NCBI GenBank assembly: GCA_020637895.1
Contig: JACKJP010000012.1
Location: forward strand, 1-33,262
Direction: 5' to 3'
Source: Rhodobiaceae bacterium
GTDB lineage: Bacteria > Pseudomonadota > Alphaproteobacteria > Rhizobiales > Tepidamorphaceae
Length of the DNA stretch: 33,262 nucleotides
The translations under genes were made by a program, and so were the position numbers. Positions 16,332 to 24,092 of the stretch are shown here, in pieces (positions within the stretch are counted from its first letter, which is position 1; each line of letters begins with the position of its first letter). The notes beneath the pieces are model-generated. The model was not told where the DNA came from and did no database searches. It saw only the letters and a program-made list of their open reading frames with translations.

Positions 16332-17939
16332 TTATTCCGCCGCCTGCGCTCGGGGCGCGCTCTTGACCAGCCGGTAGACAATGGAATCCATCAGTGCCTG
16401 GAACGAGGCATCGACGATATTGGGCGAGACACCGACCGTCGACCAGCGATTGCCGTCGCCGTCGCGGCTTTCGATAAGGACGCGCGTTACAGCTCCCGTG
16501 CCGCCATTGAGGATACGCACCTTGAAATCGACCAGTTCGAGGTCATCGATACGGCTCTGGAAACGGCCGAGATCCTTGCGCAGCGCGATATCGAGCGCGT
16601 TGATCGGGCCGTTGCCCTCACCCACCGACATGATCTGCTCGCCATCGACGGTTACCTTGACCACCGCTTCGGAGATCGTCACCAGTTCGCCAACGGCGTT
16701 GAAGCGGCGCTCGACGATGACGCGGAAGCTGTCGACGCGGAAATAGTCGGGCACCGTACCGAGGGCCCGCCGCGCCAGAAGCTCGAAGGATGCGTCGGCC
16801 GCTTCATAGGCGTAGCCTTCCGCCTCGCGTTCCTTGACCAGTTCAAGCAGCCGGTCGAGCCGTGCATCGTTGCGATCGACGTCCAGTCCAAGTCTCTGCA
16901 ATTCGCTCAGAAGGTTCGACTTGCCAGCCTGATCGGATACCAGCACACGCCGTCTGTTGCCGACGCTTTCCGGCTTCACATGCTCATAGGTTTCCGGCTC
17001 TTTGAGCAGGGCCGACGCATGGATGCCCGCCTTTGTGGCGAAGGCCGAAGAGCCGACATAGGGCGCCTGGCGCTCAGGCGCCCGGTTCAGCAGTTCATCG
17101 AAGGTGTGGCTGACATGGGAGATATCGCCAAGAGCGTCATCCGTAACGCCGGTCTCGAACCGCTCCGCGTAATGCGGCTTGAGGGCAAGCGTCGGGATCA
17201 GCGTCGTCAGATTGGCGTTGCCGGTGCGCTCGCCGATGCCGTTGAGCGTCCCCTGGATCTGCCGCGCTCCGGCCTCTACGGCGGCGAGCGAATTGGCGAC
17301 GGCCTGTCCGGTATCGTTGTGCGCGTGGATGCCGATGTGATCGCCGGGGATAACCTTCACGACGGCTTCCACGATCCGGCGGACCTCGGCCGGCTGGGTG
17401 CCGCCATTCGTGTCGCAGAGGACGACCCAGCGCGCACCTGAATCATAGGCTGCCCTGGCGCATGCGAGCGCATAGTCCGGATTGGCCTTGTACCCATCGA
17501 AGAAGTGTTCGCAATCGACCATCGTTTCGCGTCCCGACGCGACTGCGGCAGCGACCGACTCGGAGATCGATTCCAGGTTTTCCTCGTTGGTGCAGCCGAG
17601 CGCCACCCGGACGTGATAGTCCCACGACTTGGCGACGTAGCAGATGGCGTCAGCACTGGAGGAGAGAAGCGCCGCGACACCCGGATCGTTTGCGGCCGAA
17701 CGCCCGGCCCTTTTCACCATCCCGAAGGCGGTGAAGCGCGCCTTGCGCGTGCGACGGCGGGAGAAAAACTCGGTGTCGAGCGGATTGGCGCCCGGATAGC
17801 CGCCCTCGACATAGTCGATGCCGAGACGTTCCAGCAAATCGACGATCTGCAACTTGTCCTCGAGCGAGAAATCAATCCCCGGCGTCTGCGCGCCATCGCG
17901 CAGAGTCGTGTCGAACAGATAAAGACGTTCCTTCGTCAT
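16332..17939 (-). CDS. cimA: Citramalate synthase
   Basis: Condenses pyruvate and acetyl-CoA to (R)-citramalate, a threonine-independent way to 2-oxobutyrate for isoleucine. The 535-residue length, with a catalytic TIM barrel (about 1-280) followed by linker and a LeuA-type regulatory domain (about 390-515), fits the CimA branch (TIGR00977-like). The barrel shows LFDTTLRDGAQTPG (8-21) with R14-D15, HAHND (205-209) and NGIGERTGNANL (233-244). The start MTKERLYLF (17939) has a GGAGG site upstream; the longer frame to 18212 crosses two other genes. The C-terminal domain suggests end-product inhibition by isoleucine or leucine. It lies downstream of a GNAT gene and a 43-residue membrane-protein gene in the same direction. 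Homocitrate or isopropylmalate synthase is less likely by sequence. Confidence 0.92.
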   Translation of the reverse strand: MTKERLYLFDTTLRDGAQTPGIDFSLEDKLQIVDLLERLGIDYVEGGYPGANPLDTEFFSRRRTRKARFTAFGMVKRAGRSAANDPGVAALLSSSADAICYVAKSWDYHVRVALGCTNEENLESISESVAAAVASGRETMVDCEHFFDGYKANPDYALACARAAYDSGARWVVLCDTNGGTQPAEVRRIVEAVVKVIPGDHIGIHAHNDTGQAVANSLAAVEAGARQIQGTLNGIGERTGNANLTTLIPTLALKPHYAERFETGVTDDALGDISHVSHTFDELLNRAPERQAPYVGSSAFATKAGIHASALLKEPETYEHVKPESVGNRRRVLVSDQAGKSNLLSELQRLGLDVDRNDARLDRLLELVKEREAEGYAYEAADASFELLARRALGTVPDYFRVDSFRVIVERRFNAVGELVTISEAVVKVTVDGEQIMSVGEGNGPINALDIALRKDLGRFQSRIDDLELVDFKVRILNGGTGAVTRVLIESRDGDGNRWSTVGVSPNIVDASFQALMDSIVYRLVKSAPRAQAAE

Positions 17940-17971
17940 TTCCAACCTCCGTCGCCTATCCTCAGCGTTCG

Positions 17972-18103
17972 CTAGGCGAGCCCATACCAGTGCAGCACCA
18001 GCCAGACGGCCAGCGCCAGTACCCCAATCTTGATCAGCGCATAGGCGATCCAGCGCCGCGGAAACGGCAGATCGTCGTGCCAGCTTTTCTTGCCTTCGCT
18101 CAT
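17972..18103 (-). CDS. 43-residue single-TM membrane protein, coupled to the GNAT gene
   Basis: A short gene encoding 43 residues: a charged cytosolic start (MSEGKKSWHDDLPFPRRW) and one hydrophobic segment (IAYALIKIGVLALAVWLVL), ending HWYGLA. The ATG overlaps the stop of the upstream GNAT gene as ATGA (18100-18103), and AGGGGG lies 6 bases before it. Both features argue that it is translated and coupled. It ends 32 bases before cimA in the same direction. The Arg-Arg-Trp before the membrane segment suggests the N-terminus stays inside. I do not recognise a family and assign no function. Confidence 0.75.
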   Translation of the reverse strand: MSEGKKSWHDDLPFPRRWIAYALIKIGVLALAVWLVLHWYGLA

Positions 18104-18600
18104 GCGATGCCCCCTGCCACACCCTTTTGACCAAGCACCTTGCGCATTGTCGTGCGAGCCAGCCGGGCGCCGTTGCGACTGACGAAATGACGCTCGCCGA
18201 CCAGAAATCCACGTTTCAAGAAAAAGCCCGCGGCGGCGTCGCTGACTTCGGCCGTCATGAGATCAGCACCCCTGACATGCGCGACCGTTTCCAGCATGTC
18301 GCAAAGCACCGTCGCGGCGCCGCGCCGCGCAAACAGCGGATCGACGTAGAGCATGTCGAGCGTGTCATTGCCGAGCAAGGAGGCAAAGCCGGCAACCCTT
18401 TCGCCGGTTGCGACCAGAACCGTCCCGGCACGCAGGCGGCTGGCGAATTCAAGCTCGTTTTCGGACGCCGCCTTCCAGGCAGCGCGCTGCTCGGCGTCAT
18501 AATGACCGCTCGCAAGCTCCTCGATGGAGGTCTTGTAGATCGTCGAAATGCGGCCGAGATCGGCCGATTCGAGCGGACGGATCAGGAACGGTTCAGTCAT
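18100..18600 (-). CDS. GNAT-family N-acetyltransferase
   Basis: A 166-residue protein with the GNAT fold. IRPLESADLGRISTIYKTSI forms strand 1 and helix 1, LDMLYVDPLFARRGAATVLC is the acetyl-CoA-binding strand 4/helix 3 region (with ARRGAA in the place of the Q/RxxGxG/A loop), and AAGFFLKRGFLVGERHFV is the C-terminal motif. Acetyl-CoA is the expected donor; the acceptor is unknown. GGAGG precedes the ATG at 18600. The stop overlaps the next small gene by four bases, and cimA follows, so these three genes probably share a transcript. Confidence 0.9.
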   Translation of the reverse strand: MTEPFLIRPLESADLGRISTIYKTSIEELASGHYDAEQRAAWKAASENELEFASRLRAGTVLVATGERVAGFASLLGNDTLDMLYVDPLFARRGAATVLCDMLETVAHVRGADLMTAEVSDAAAGFFLKRGFLVGERHFVSRNGARLARTTMRKVLGQKGVAGGIA

Positions 18601-18673
18601 GGCGTGGCCTCCATGCGGACTGCAAGGCGCCCATCGTCGCGCGTGGCTGCGGCCTGAATGAGACGATACGCAG

Positions 18674-20053
18674 TCACTGCATCACCTCCCAGGTGGTGAC
18701 ACGCTCGCCCGTCGCCGGGTCCTTGCCGTCCTTGAGCTGGATGCCCTGTTCGCGCAGAGCATCGCGGATGCGGTCCGCCTCGGCCCAGTTCTTCTCGCGG
18801 ATGAACGCCAGCCGTTCCTCCACGAGCTTTCGCGCCGCGTCCGAGATTTCATTGCTGACGCGTAGCGCGATGCCGAGCAGGTCACCTGCCGCCAACAAAG
18901 CGGCGGCTGCGACCGCGCCCTCCCCGCCCTTGGCGTCGCCGGCGCATTCGTGCATCCAGGTTATGGCCTGCGGCGTATTAAGGTCATCGGACAGTATTTC
19001 GACGAAACGGCCGGACATCTCGGGGGTAACGCCTTCGAATTCGCTCAGCGTACGTCGCCAGCCGGCCAGCGTCGCTTCCGCCTGTTCAAGCTTGCGAACG
19101 CTGAAATCGATCGGCTCGCGATAGTGCGTCATCAGCATCGCGAGGCGCAGGACGTCGCCCGGCCACTTGCGCCCGCCGAAGGTTTCAGTCTCCAGCAGCT
19201 GGTGGATCGTGATGAAGTTGCCTTCCGACTTCGACATCTTGCGGCCTTCCACCTGGAGGAAGCCGTTGTGCATCCAGACACTGGCCATCATGTCGGTGCC
19301 GTGGGCACAGCGCGACTGTGCCAGTTCGTTTTCGTGATGCGGGAAGGTCAGGTCGATGCCGCCGCCATGGATATCGAAGGTCTTGCCGAGATGCGTCTCC
19401 GACATGGCCGAGCACTCGATATGCCATCCTGGACGTCCCTGCACCGCGATTCCGCACGGGCTGTCCCAGCCCGGCTCGCCGGGTTTCGACGGTTTCCAGA
19501 GGACGAAATCCATCGCGTCACGCTTGTAAGGAGCAACCTCGACGCGCGCGCCGGCGATCATCTCGTCGAGCGAGCGGCCTGATAGCCTGCCGTAATCCTT
19601 CATCGAGGCGACAGCGAACAGGACATGGTCCTCGGCGACATAGGCACAGCCGTTCTCCACGAGCGTCTCGATCATTTTCTTCATCTGACCGATATGCTCG
19701 GTCGCACGCGGCTCGATGGTCGGCGGCAGGCAGTTCAGGGCCTTCAGGTCGGCGTGATACTGCGCGGCCGTTCGCTCGGTGAGATCGCGGATGGAAACAC
19801 CCTCATCGGCGGCGCGGGCGTTTATCTTGTCGTCGACGTCGGTGATGTTGCGCACATAGGTGACGTGGGTATCGCCATACACATGCCGCAGCAGCCGGAA
19901 CAGCAGATCGAAGACGATCGCCGGGCGCGCATTGCCGATATGGGCATAGTCGTAGACCGTCGGGCCACAGACATACATGCGCACGTTCTGCGGATCGATC
20001 GGACGGAAGACATCCTTCCGGCGTGTCAGCGTGTTGTAGAGCAGCAAAGACAA
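18674..20053 (-). CDS. cysS: Cysteinyl-tRNA synthetase
   Basis: Class I synthetase that charges tRNA-Cys. The 459-residue protein shows C29 in YVCGPTVYD, the HIGH motif as HIGN (38-41), zinc-binding C214 in WHIECSAMS, HHENE (239-243), and KMSKS (272-276). The C-terminal anticodon-binding part is present. The start is a TTG at 20053 with GAGGGG six bases upstream; the first in-frame ATG would remove the start of the catalytic domain, so a non-ATG start is the best reading. About 110 bases upstream is an imperfect inverted repeat (20156-20174). Confidence 0.96.
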   Translation of the reverse strand: MSLLLYNTLTRRKDVFRPIDPQNVRMYVCGPTVYDYAHIGNARPAIVFDLLFRLLRHVYGDTHVTYVRNITDVDDKINARAADEGVSIRDLTERTAAQYHADLKALNCLPPTIEPRATEHIGQMKKMIETLVENGCAYVAEDHVLFAVASMKDYGRLSGRSLDEMIAGARVEVAPYKRDAMDFVLWKPSKPGEPGWDSPCGIAVQGRPGWHIECSAMSETHLGKTFDIHGGGIDLTFPHHENELAQSRCAHGTDMMASVWMHNGFLQVEGRKMSKSEGNFITIHQLLETETFGGRKWPGDVLRLAMLMTHYREPIDFSVRKLEQAEATLAGWRRTLSEFEGVTPEMSGRFVEILSDDLNTPQAITWMHECAGDAKGGEGAVAAAALLAAGDLLGIALRVSNEISDAARKLVEERLAFIREKNWAEADRIRDALREQGIQLKDGKDPATGERVTTWEVMQ

Positions 20054-20155
20054 AAGATTCCCCTCGGCCTGCCGGCCAGGGCGTTTCTTGTCAGGTTTGG
20101 AAATCGAGACGAGAACGGCCGGGCCAGCGATGTCGCTAGCTGATAATAATCCGGC

Positions 20156-20174
20156 AAATGCAAACGTTGCGTTT
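20156..20174. repeat. Imperfect inverted repeat upstream of cysS
   Basis: AAATGCAA and TTGCGTTT, complementary at 7 of 8 positions around ACG, lie in the 147 bases between the HAD hydrolase stop and the cysS start. Possible operator; weak on its own. Nothing else convincing is seen in 20054-20200. Confidence 0.25.
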
Positions 20175-20200
20175 CGTCATGGCGCGGACTTTTGATCCGT

Positions 20201-20839
20201 TCATGCGCCGCCGTCAAGCGTTTTTGATCCTCGCAGGAGGCCGCGCTCTTCCAGCTCATGCCGCAGCGCCGGCTGGCCAACAAAGCGGATCGCATCGAAT
20301 CCGAGCGCGGCGGCAGCGTCGATATTCGCCTGACGGTCGTCGATGAAGACGCATTGCTCCGGACGGTCGCCGGTCCGGTCAAGCAGTACGCGATAGATCG
20401 CCGGATCGGGCTTGATCAGCCCGACCTCGCCGGAAACCACAGCGGTGTCGAACGCCCCGAGAAACGGATAGGCCTCAACGGTCATCGGCCAGAGCTCGGC
20501 GGAGAAATTGGTAATGGCGTGAATCGGATACCCCGATGCGCGCAGATCCTGAATCAACTCGGGCATGCCATCGATCGCGCCGGGAATCGTCTCCAGCCAG
20601 CGGTCGTAATAGGCAGCGATCTGCTCGGCGAACTCGGGGTATTCGGCCTGACGTTCGGCTACCGCCTGGGCAATCGGGCGGCCGCGATCCTGCTCGCCGT
20701 GCCACGATAACGGCACGACCTCACGCGCGAAAAATGCGTGCCGCTCGGGATCGGCAATGAGCGTTCTGAAGAACGCAACCGGCTGCCAGTCGATCAGGAC
20801 ATGGCCGACATCGAAGACGATCGATCGTATTGCGCTCAC
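20201..20839 (-). CDS. HAD-superfamily hydrolase (subfamily IA)
   Basis: A 212-residue phosphatase-like protein. Motif I is VFDVGHVLIDWQP, with nucleophile D10 and Gly where most HAD phosphatases have a second Asp; this DxG form also occurs in YihX-like sugar-phosphate phosphatases. Motif II is around ITNFSAE, motif III KPDPAIY, and motif IV VFIDDRQANIDAA. A cap domain lies between motifs I and II. The start codon is GTG (20837-20839) and overlaps the stop of the metallopeptidase gene as GTGA, so translation is probably coupled. The substrate is unknown; glucose 1-phosphate or another small phosphate ester would fit the YihX likeness. Confidence 0.9.
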   Translation of the reverse strand: MSAIRSIVFDVGHVLIDWQPVAFFRTLIADPERHAFFAREVVPLSWHGEQDRGRPIAQAVAERQAEYPEFAEQIAAYYDRWLETIPGAIDGMPELIQDLRASGYPIHAITNFSAELWPMTVEAYPFLGAFDTAVVSGEVGLIKPDPAIYRVLLDRTGDRPEQCVFIDDRQANIDAAAALGFDAIRFVGQPALRHELEERGLLRGSKTLDGGA

Positions 20840-21888
20840 ATGTTCACCGTCTGACCATCCGCACCCGGGGCAGGAAGCACGTCGTCATGGATCAGTGCGT
20901 GGACGAAGGCAAGCTTGGCAGCGATGGTGTTGGAAAGAACGAAGGGGTAGAAATCAGGCTGCCCGACAGAGCGGTTCATCTCGTTCATGGCAACCGTCAC
21001 CGGTATCCAGCCCTTGAGCAGCACATGGAACGGCGTGCCCCTGTAGGGCGAGGGATAATGCTCCATGTCGAATTGCGTGAGGAGTGTCGGCAGCTCATAG
21101 GCGGCGGCGGTCTCCAGTGAATCGACGATGTGGAAATAGTGGGCCCAGGTCTCGGCGAAATCCTCCCATGGGTGCGATGACGCGTAGTGGCTGATGAAGC
21201 GCTGGCGCCAGTCCGCAGGAGCGCCCTGTTCGTAATGCCGCTTCAGGGCGTCGCCGTAGTCTTCACGTTCATCGCCGAAAGCCCAGCGGAAGGCCTCATG
21301 CGCATTGCGGTCCGCAACGAGGCGATCCCAGTAGTAATGCCCGACCTCATGCCTGAAATGGCCGACAAGCGTGCGGTAGGGTTCATGCAGCGCTACGCGG
21401 TGTTTCTCGCGTACGGCGTCGTCGGCCTCGGCGATATTGAGCGTTATCAGCCCGTTGTCATGGCCGGTCAGAACGCGTTCCGTTTCCCCGTCAGGCAGCA
21501 CCGCGTCGCCCTTGAAGTCGAAACGAAGCGTTTTCAGATCACCGGCCATGGCCGGAGGAAGCGGCAGGCCGAAGCCAAGGATCGAATAGACGAGACGCCG
21601 CTTTGCCCGTTCAAGACGCGCCCATCGGTCGACATTGCCGGTAACGGACAGGTCGGGAATCGTTGTAGTAAGGCAACAGGATAGGCACAGGCCCGACGGT
21701 TCAGGCTGTTCGAGTATCCAGTTGCAGCCAATCTGCTGGCGGTTGGCACAGGTCTGGGCGTTGTTGCCGTTCACGCGCGACATGATGCCGGCACCCGGCC
21801 GGTAGCCGAGTGAACTGTTGCACGAAACGCAGGTCAGGCTTTCGAAATAGACCTCGTGGCCGCAGTCGGGACAGAGAAAGCGCCGCAT
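20836..21888 (-). CDS. Zinc-ribbon putative zinc metallopeptidase (Peptidase_Mx type)
   Basis: A 350-residue cytosolic protein with an N-terminal double zinc-ribbon-like region: C6, C9, C20 and C23 (CPDC and CVSC pairs), then C47, C55, C68 and C71. A middle and C-terminal domain carries the metalloprotease motif HEVGH (180-184) followed by SSHPWEDFAETWAHYFHI (about 238-254), which should supply the third metal ligand. This arrangement is that of the 'putative zinc-binding metallopeptidase' family, whose substrate is unknown. No signal peptide is seen. Thirteen bases separate it from creA upstream, and its stop overlaps the HAD hydrolase start. The link between the three genes is positional only. 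Confidence 0.9.
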   Translation of the reverse strand: MRRFLCPDCGHEVYFESLTCVSCNSSLGYRPGAGIMSRVNGNNAQTCANRQQIGCNWILEQPEPSGLCLSCCLTTTIPDLSVTGNVDRWARLERAKRRLVYSILGFGLPLPPAMAGDLKTLRFDFKGDAVLPDGETERVLTGHDNGLITLNIAEADDAVREKHRVALHEPYRTLVGHFRHEVGHYYWDRLVADRNAHEAFRWAFGDEREDYGDALKRHYEQGAPADWRQRFISHYASSHPWEDFAETWAHYFHIVDSLETAAAYELPTLLTQFDMEHYPSPYRGTPFHVLLKGWIPVTVAMNEMNRSVGQPDFYPFVLSNTIAAKLAFVHALIHDDVLPAPGADGQTVNM

Positions 21889-21901
21889 GAATCCGCTGTG
21901 C

Positions 21902-22408
21902 CTATTCCTCTAGCCAATCAGCGCATTTGGGGGCATCCGATCCGCCCCACGGCATGATCGGCACGGTCGAGGTGGAATTCTCGGGCGAGCCCTCGATCAC
22001 CTTGTCGGTGTAAACCAGATAGACGAGCACGTTGCGCTTGGCGTCGCAGCCGCGCACCACCTGCATCTTCTTGAAGAACAGCGAACGCGACTGGCGGTAC
22101 ATCTCAGCGCCCTGCTCGAATTTCTCCTTGAAGACCACCGGGCCAATCTGCCGGCAGGCCAGCGACACGGTGGACAGTTCCTCCGCAACCCCGAACATCC
22201 CTGAAATCCCGCCCTTTTCGGGAACCGTGAAATGGCAGGCGACGCCTTCCACCAGCGGATCGTCGATACCGTAGGTTGCGAGCTTGTGGTCAGGCGTCAG
22301 AAACTTCCAGACCGTGGATTTCTTGAAGATCAGGTCCGGCTCCTCCGCGGCATGTGCGGCAAAGGCGAACATGGCGGTGAAGACGACAAGGGCGGCGCGG
22401 CGCAACAT
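21902..22408 (-). CDS. creA: CreA-family periplasmic protein
   Basis: A 168-residue precursor with a signal peptide (MLRRAALVVFTAMFAFAAHA). The mature part contains the CreA segments DPLVEGVACHFTVPEKGG, SLACRQIGPV and FKEKFEQGAEMYRQSRSL. The molecular function of CreA is unknown. The ATG at 22408 is chosen since AAAGGA sits just before it; an in-frame TTG five codons upstream is possible but would put the binding site inside the gene. Three cysteines remain in the mature protein and may form disulfides. Confidence 0.92.
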   Translation of the reverse strand: MLRRAALVVFTAMFAFAAHAAEEPDLIFKKSTVWKFLTPDHKLATYGIDDPLVEGVACHFTVPEKGGISGMFGVAEELSTVSLACRQIGPVVFKEKFEQGAEMYRQSRSLFFKKMQVVRGCDAKRNVLVYLVYTDKVIEGSPENSTSTVPIMPWGGSDAPKCADWLEE

Positions 22409-22493
22409 GGCGAGTCCTTTCAATTGCGGTCACTGGGCTGGCTGCACATAGATAGGCCGCAACAGGTGCTTTTTCGAGGGCGCAGTCAGCGTC

Positions 22494-22515
22494 TATAGTG
22501 GCGCCGGGCACTATA
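22494..22515. promoter_or_regulatory. Inverted repeat with TATA-like arms between creA and doxX
   Basis: TATAGTG and CACTATA are perfect 7-base arms around an 8-base GC-rich spacer, 20 bases before the DoxX-family start and 85 bases before the creA start. Each arm resembles a -10 box on one strand (TATAGT outward on both sides), so this may be an operator or a pair of opposed promoters. No clear -35 was found. Confidence 0.4.
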
Positions 22516-22535
22516 ACGCGCATGAGGCCAAGACG

Positions 22536-22901
22536 ATGCATCGCATTCTTCCTTACGGCCTGGCCGTGATCTTTCTGCTCTCCGGCGGCGCCAAGCTCGC
22601 CGGACTCGATTTCGAAGTCCGCGCCTTCGAGCGCTGGGGCTATCCGCCAGCGTTCATGTATCTGACGGGGGCACTGGAAGTGGCCGGCGCCATCGGGCTC
22701 CTGATACCGCCGCTTTCGGCGCTTGCCGGCGCCTGTCTGGCGCTGCTCATGATTGGCGCGGTGGGCACGCATATCGCCTTTGCCGAATGGCCGATGATGT
22801 TCGTGGCGGGGGCAATTCTCCTGGCCGGAGCGGCGCGTGCGTGGGCCGGACGCCGCGAGATTAAAGCCCTGCCCGGCAGATTGCGTCGTCCGGCAGACTG
22901 A
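22536..22901 (+). CDS. DoxX-family membrane protein
   Basis: A 121-residue inner-membrane protein with four hydrophobic segments. The first is YGLAVIFLLSGGAKLAGLDF (about 7-26), with the typical SGxxKL of DoxX-like proteins; the others are around YLTGALEVAGAIGLLIPPLS, LAGACLALLMIGAVGTHIAF and MFVAGAILLAGAARAW. The tail is basic. DoxX relatives have been linked to thiosulfate-quinone oxidoreduction and redox stress, but most members, including this one, have no proven role. GAGG lies 9 bases before the ATG. It is divergent from creA. Confidence 0.9.
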   Translation: MHRILPYGLAVIFLLSGGAKLAGLDFEVRAFERWGYPPAFMYLTGALEVAGAIGLLIPPLSALAGACLALLMIGAVGTHIAFAEWPMMFVAGAILLAGAARAWAGRREIKALPGRLRRPAD

Positions 22902-22930
22902 GGCGGGAGTACGAACGCCTGAATTTCACC

Positions 22931-22959
22931 GTTTTGTCATTGTGTTTTGACGTCAAAAC
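22931..22959. repeat. Perfect 16-base palindrome plus an extra half-site before the DUF2865 gene
   Basis: GTTTTGACGTCAAAAC (22944-22959) is a perfect palindrome. A near-copy of its half, GTTTTGTC (22931-22938), lies 13 bases upstream in direct orientation. The group sits 17 bases before the chosen start of the DUF2865 gene, overlapping where a promoter or 5' leader would be, so a dimeric repressor site is likely. Confidence 0.5.
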
Positions 22960-22976
22960 GGGATTTGTTGTCTTTC

Positions 22977-24092
22977 ATGTTCATGCGTGCGCTCTGCCTT
23001 GTTGCCGGCCTGCTTTCGGTTCTGCCCGCTTTCGGGGCAGCACCCGCGGCCGCACAGGGGCGTCCACCCGTGTGCAACCAGCTGGAAGGTGAGCTGGTCG
23101 CGCTGACGCGGCCGCAACGTGGGCCTTCCACGCAGGCACGCCGCCTTGAAGACGCGATCCGCAAGCAGACCGGAGCGCTGCGCCAGACCGAGGCAGATGC
23201 GCAGCGGATGGGCTGCTTTCAGCGCGGCGGTTTCTTTTTCCAGCCCGCAAGACCTCCGGCGTGCCAGCAATTCGACGCCGCGCTCGCCGGCATGCAGCGC
23301 AATCTGGAGATGCTTCAACGCCAGCTGGCGAGCACGACAGGCGGCCGCTACGGCTACGATCAGGGCGCCGACACCGATCGTGAGCGCGGGCGCCTGTTGA
23401 CCGAGCTCGCCGTCAATGGCTGCGGGCCGCAATATGCGCGGTTCATGCCCGGCAACAACCCGCGCGGCCGTGGTTTCTTCGGCAGTCTTTTCGGCGGCTA
23501 CAGCGACCGGTATGTGACGCAGAACGATGCCCCGGACATGGGCACCTACCGGACAGTGTGCGTGCGTAAATGCGACGGCTTTTTCTGGCCTGTCAGCTTT
23601 TCGACGATACCCGGCAATTTCAGCGCGGATGAGGCGGTCTGCCAGGCGAGTTGCCCCGGCGGCGATGTCAGCCTCTACGCGTACAAGAGGCCTGGCGGAA
23701 CGCTGGAGCAGGCTGTCACGCCGCAAGGCGAGCCCTATACCAATCTGGAAAATGCCTTCCTCTTCCGAAGCAAGTTCGTGGGTGATTGCGGCTGTCCGAA
23801 TTTTCAGATGCAGACTGCGGCGGGCCCGGCAAAGGACCGCATTTCGCTGACGCTCTTTCCGCAGAACTACAAGACGGCGCAGGCGCAGGTACCGATGCCC
23901 GAGAGGCGGCCCAAGCCGTTCGATGTCGGGCTTTTCGAGAACCCGTTCAGCAAGACGGAGCCTGTTGCGCTGGCAGCGGGTACGCGGGATGCGCCGGTCA
24001 GGCGGGACGTCCGGATAGTCGGTCCGAAATACGTGTACGCCCGATCAGCGGCAGAAGCTGACGCAGCTCCGGACCGGAAGGACGAGCCGTAA
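22977..24092 (+). CDS. DUF2865-domain exported protein
   Basis: A 371-residue protein with an N-terminal signal peptide (MRALCLVAGLLSVLPAFGAA then AAAQG), so it is exported. The N-terminal half is helical with paired cysteines (VCNQLEGEL; GCFQRGGFFF; ACQQFDAALAG). The DUF2865 core is in about residues 185-290: YRTVCVRKCDGFFWPVSFS, then CQASCPGGDV, LYAYKRPGG and GDCGCPNF. The family is confined mainly to Rhizobiales and its function is unknown; the many cysteines suggest disulfides. ATG 22977 is chosen; ATG 22983 and TTG 22947 are alternatives, and no good ribosome-binding site helps decide. The last 31 residues are encoded opposite the end of gltX. Confidence 0.85.
   Translation: MFMRALCLVAGLLSVLPAFGAAPAAAQGRPPVCNQLEGELVALTRPQRGPSTQARRLEDAIRKQTGALRQTEADAQRMGCFQRGGFFFQPARPPACQQFDAALAGMQRNLEMLQRQLASTTGGRYGYDQGADTDRERGRLLTELAVNGCGPQYARFMPGNNPRGRGFFGSLFGGYSDRYVTQNDAPDMGTYRTVCVRKCDGFFWPVSFSTIPGNFSADEAVCQASCPGGDVSLYAYKRPGGTLEQAVTPQGEPYTNLENAFLFRSKFVGDCGCPNFQMQTAAGPAKDRISLTLFPQNYKTAQAQVPMPERRPKPFDVGLFENPFSKTEPVALAAGTRDAPVRRDVRIVGPKYVYARSAAEADAAPDRKDEP

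Noticed and set aside
16143..17441. A 432-codon plus-strand frame
   Set aside because: It is antisense to cimA, which has every catalytic motif.
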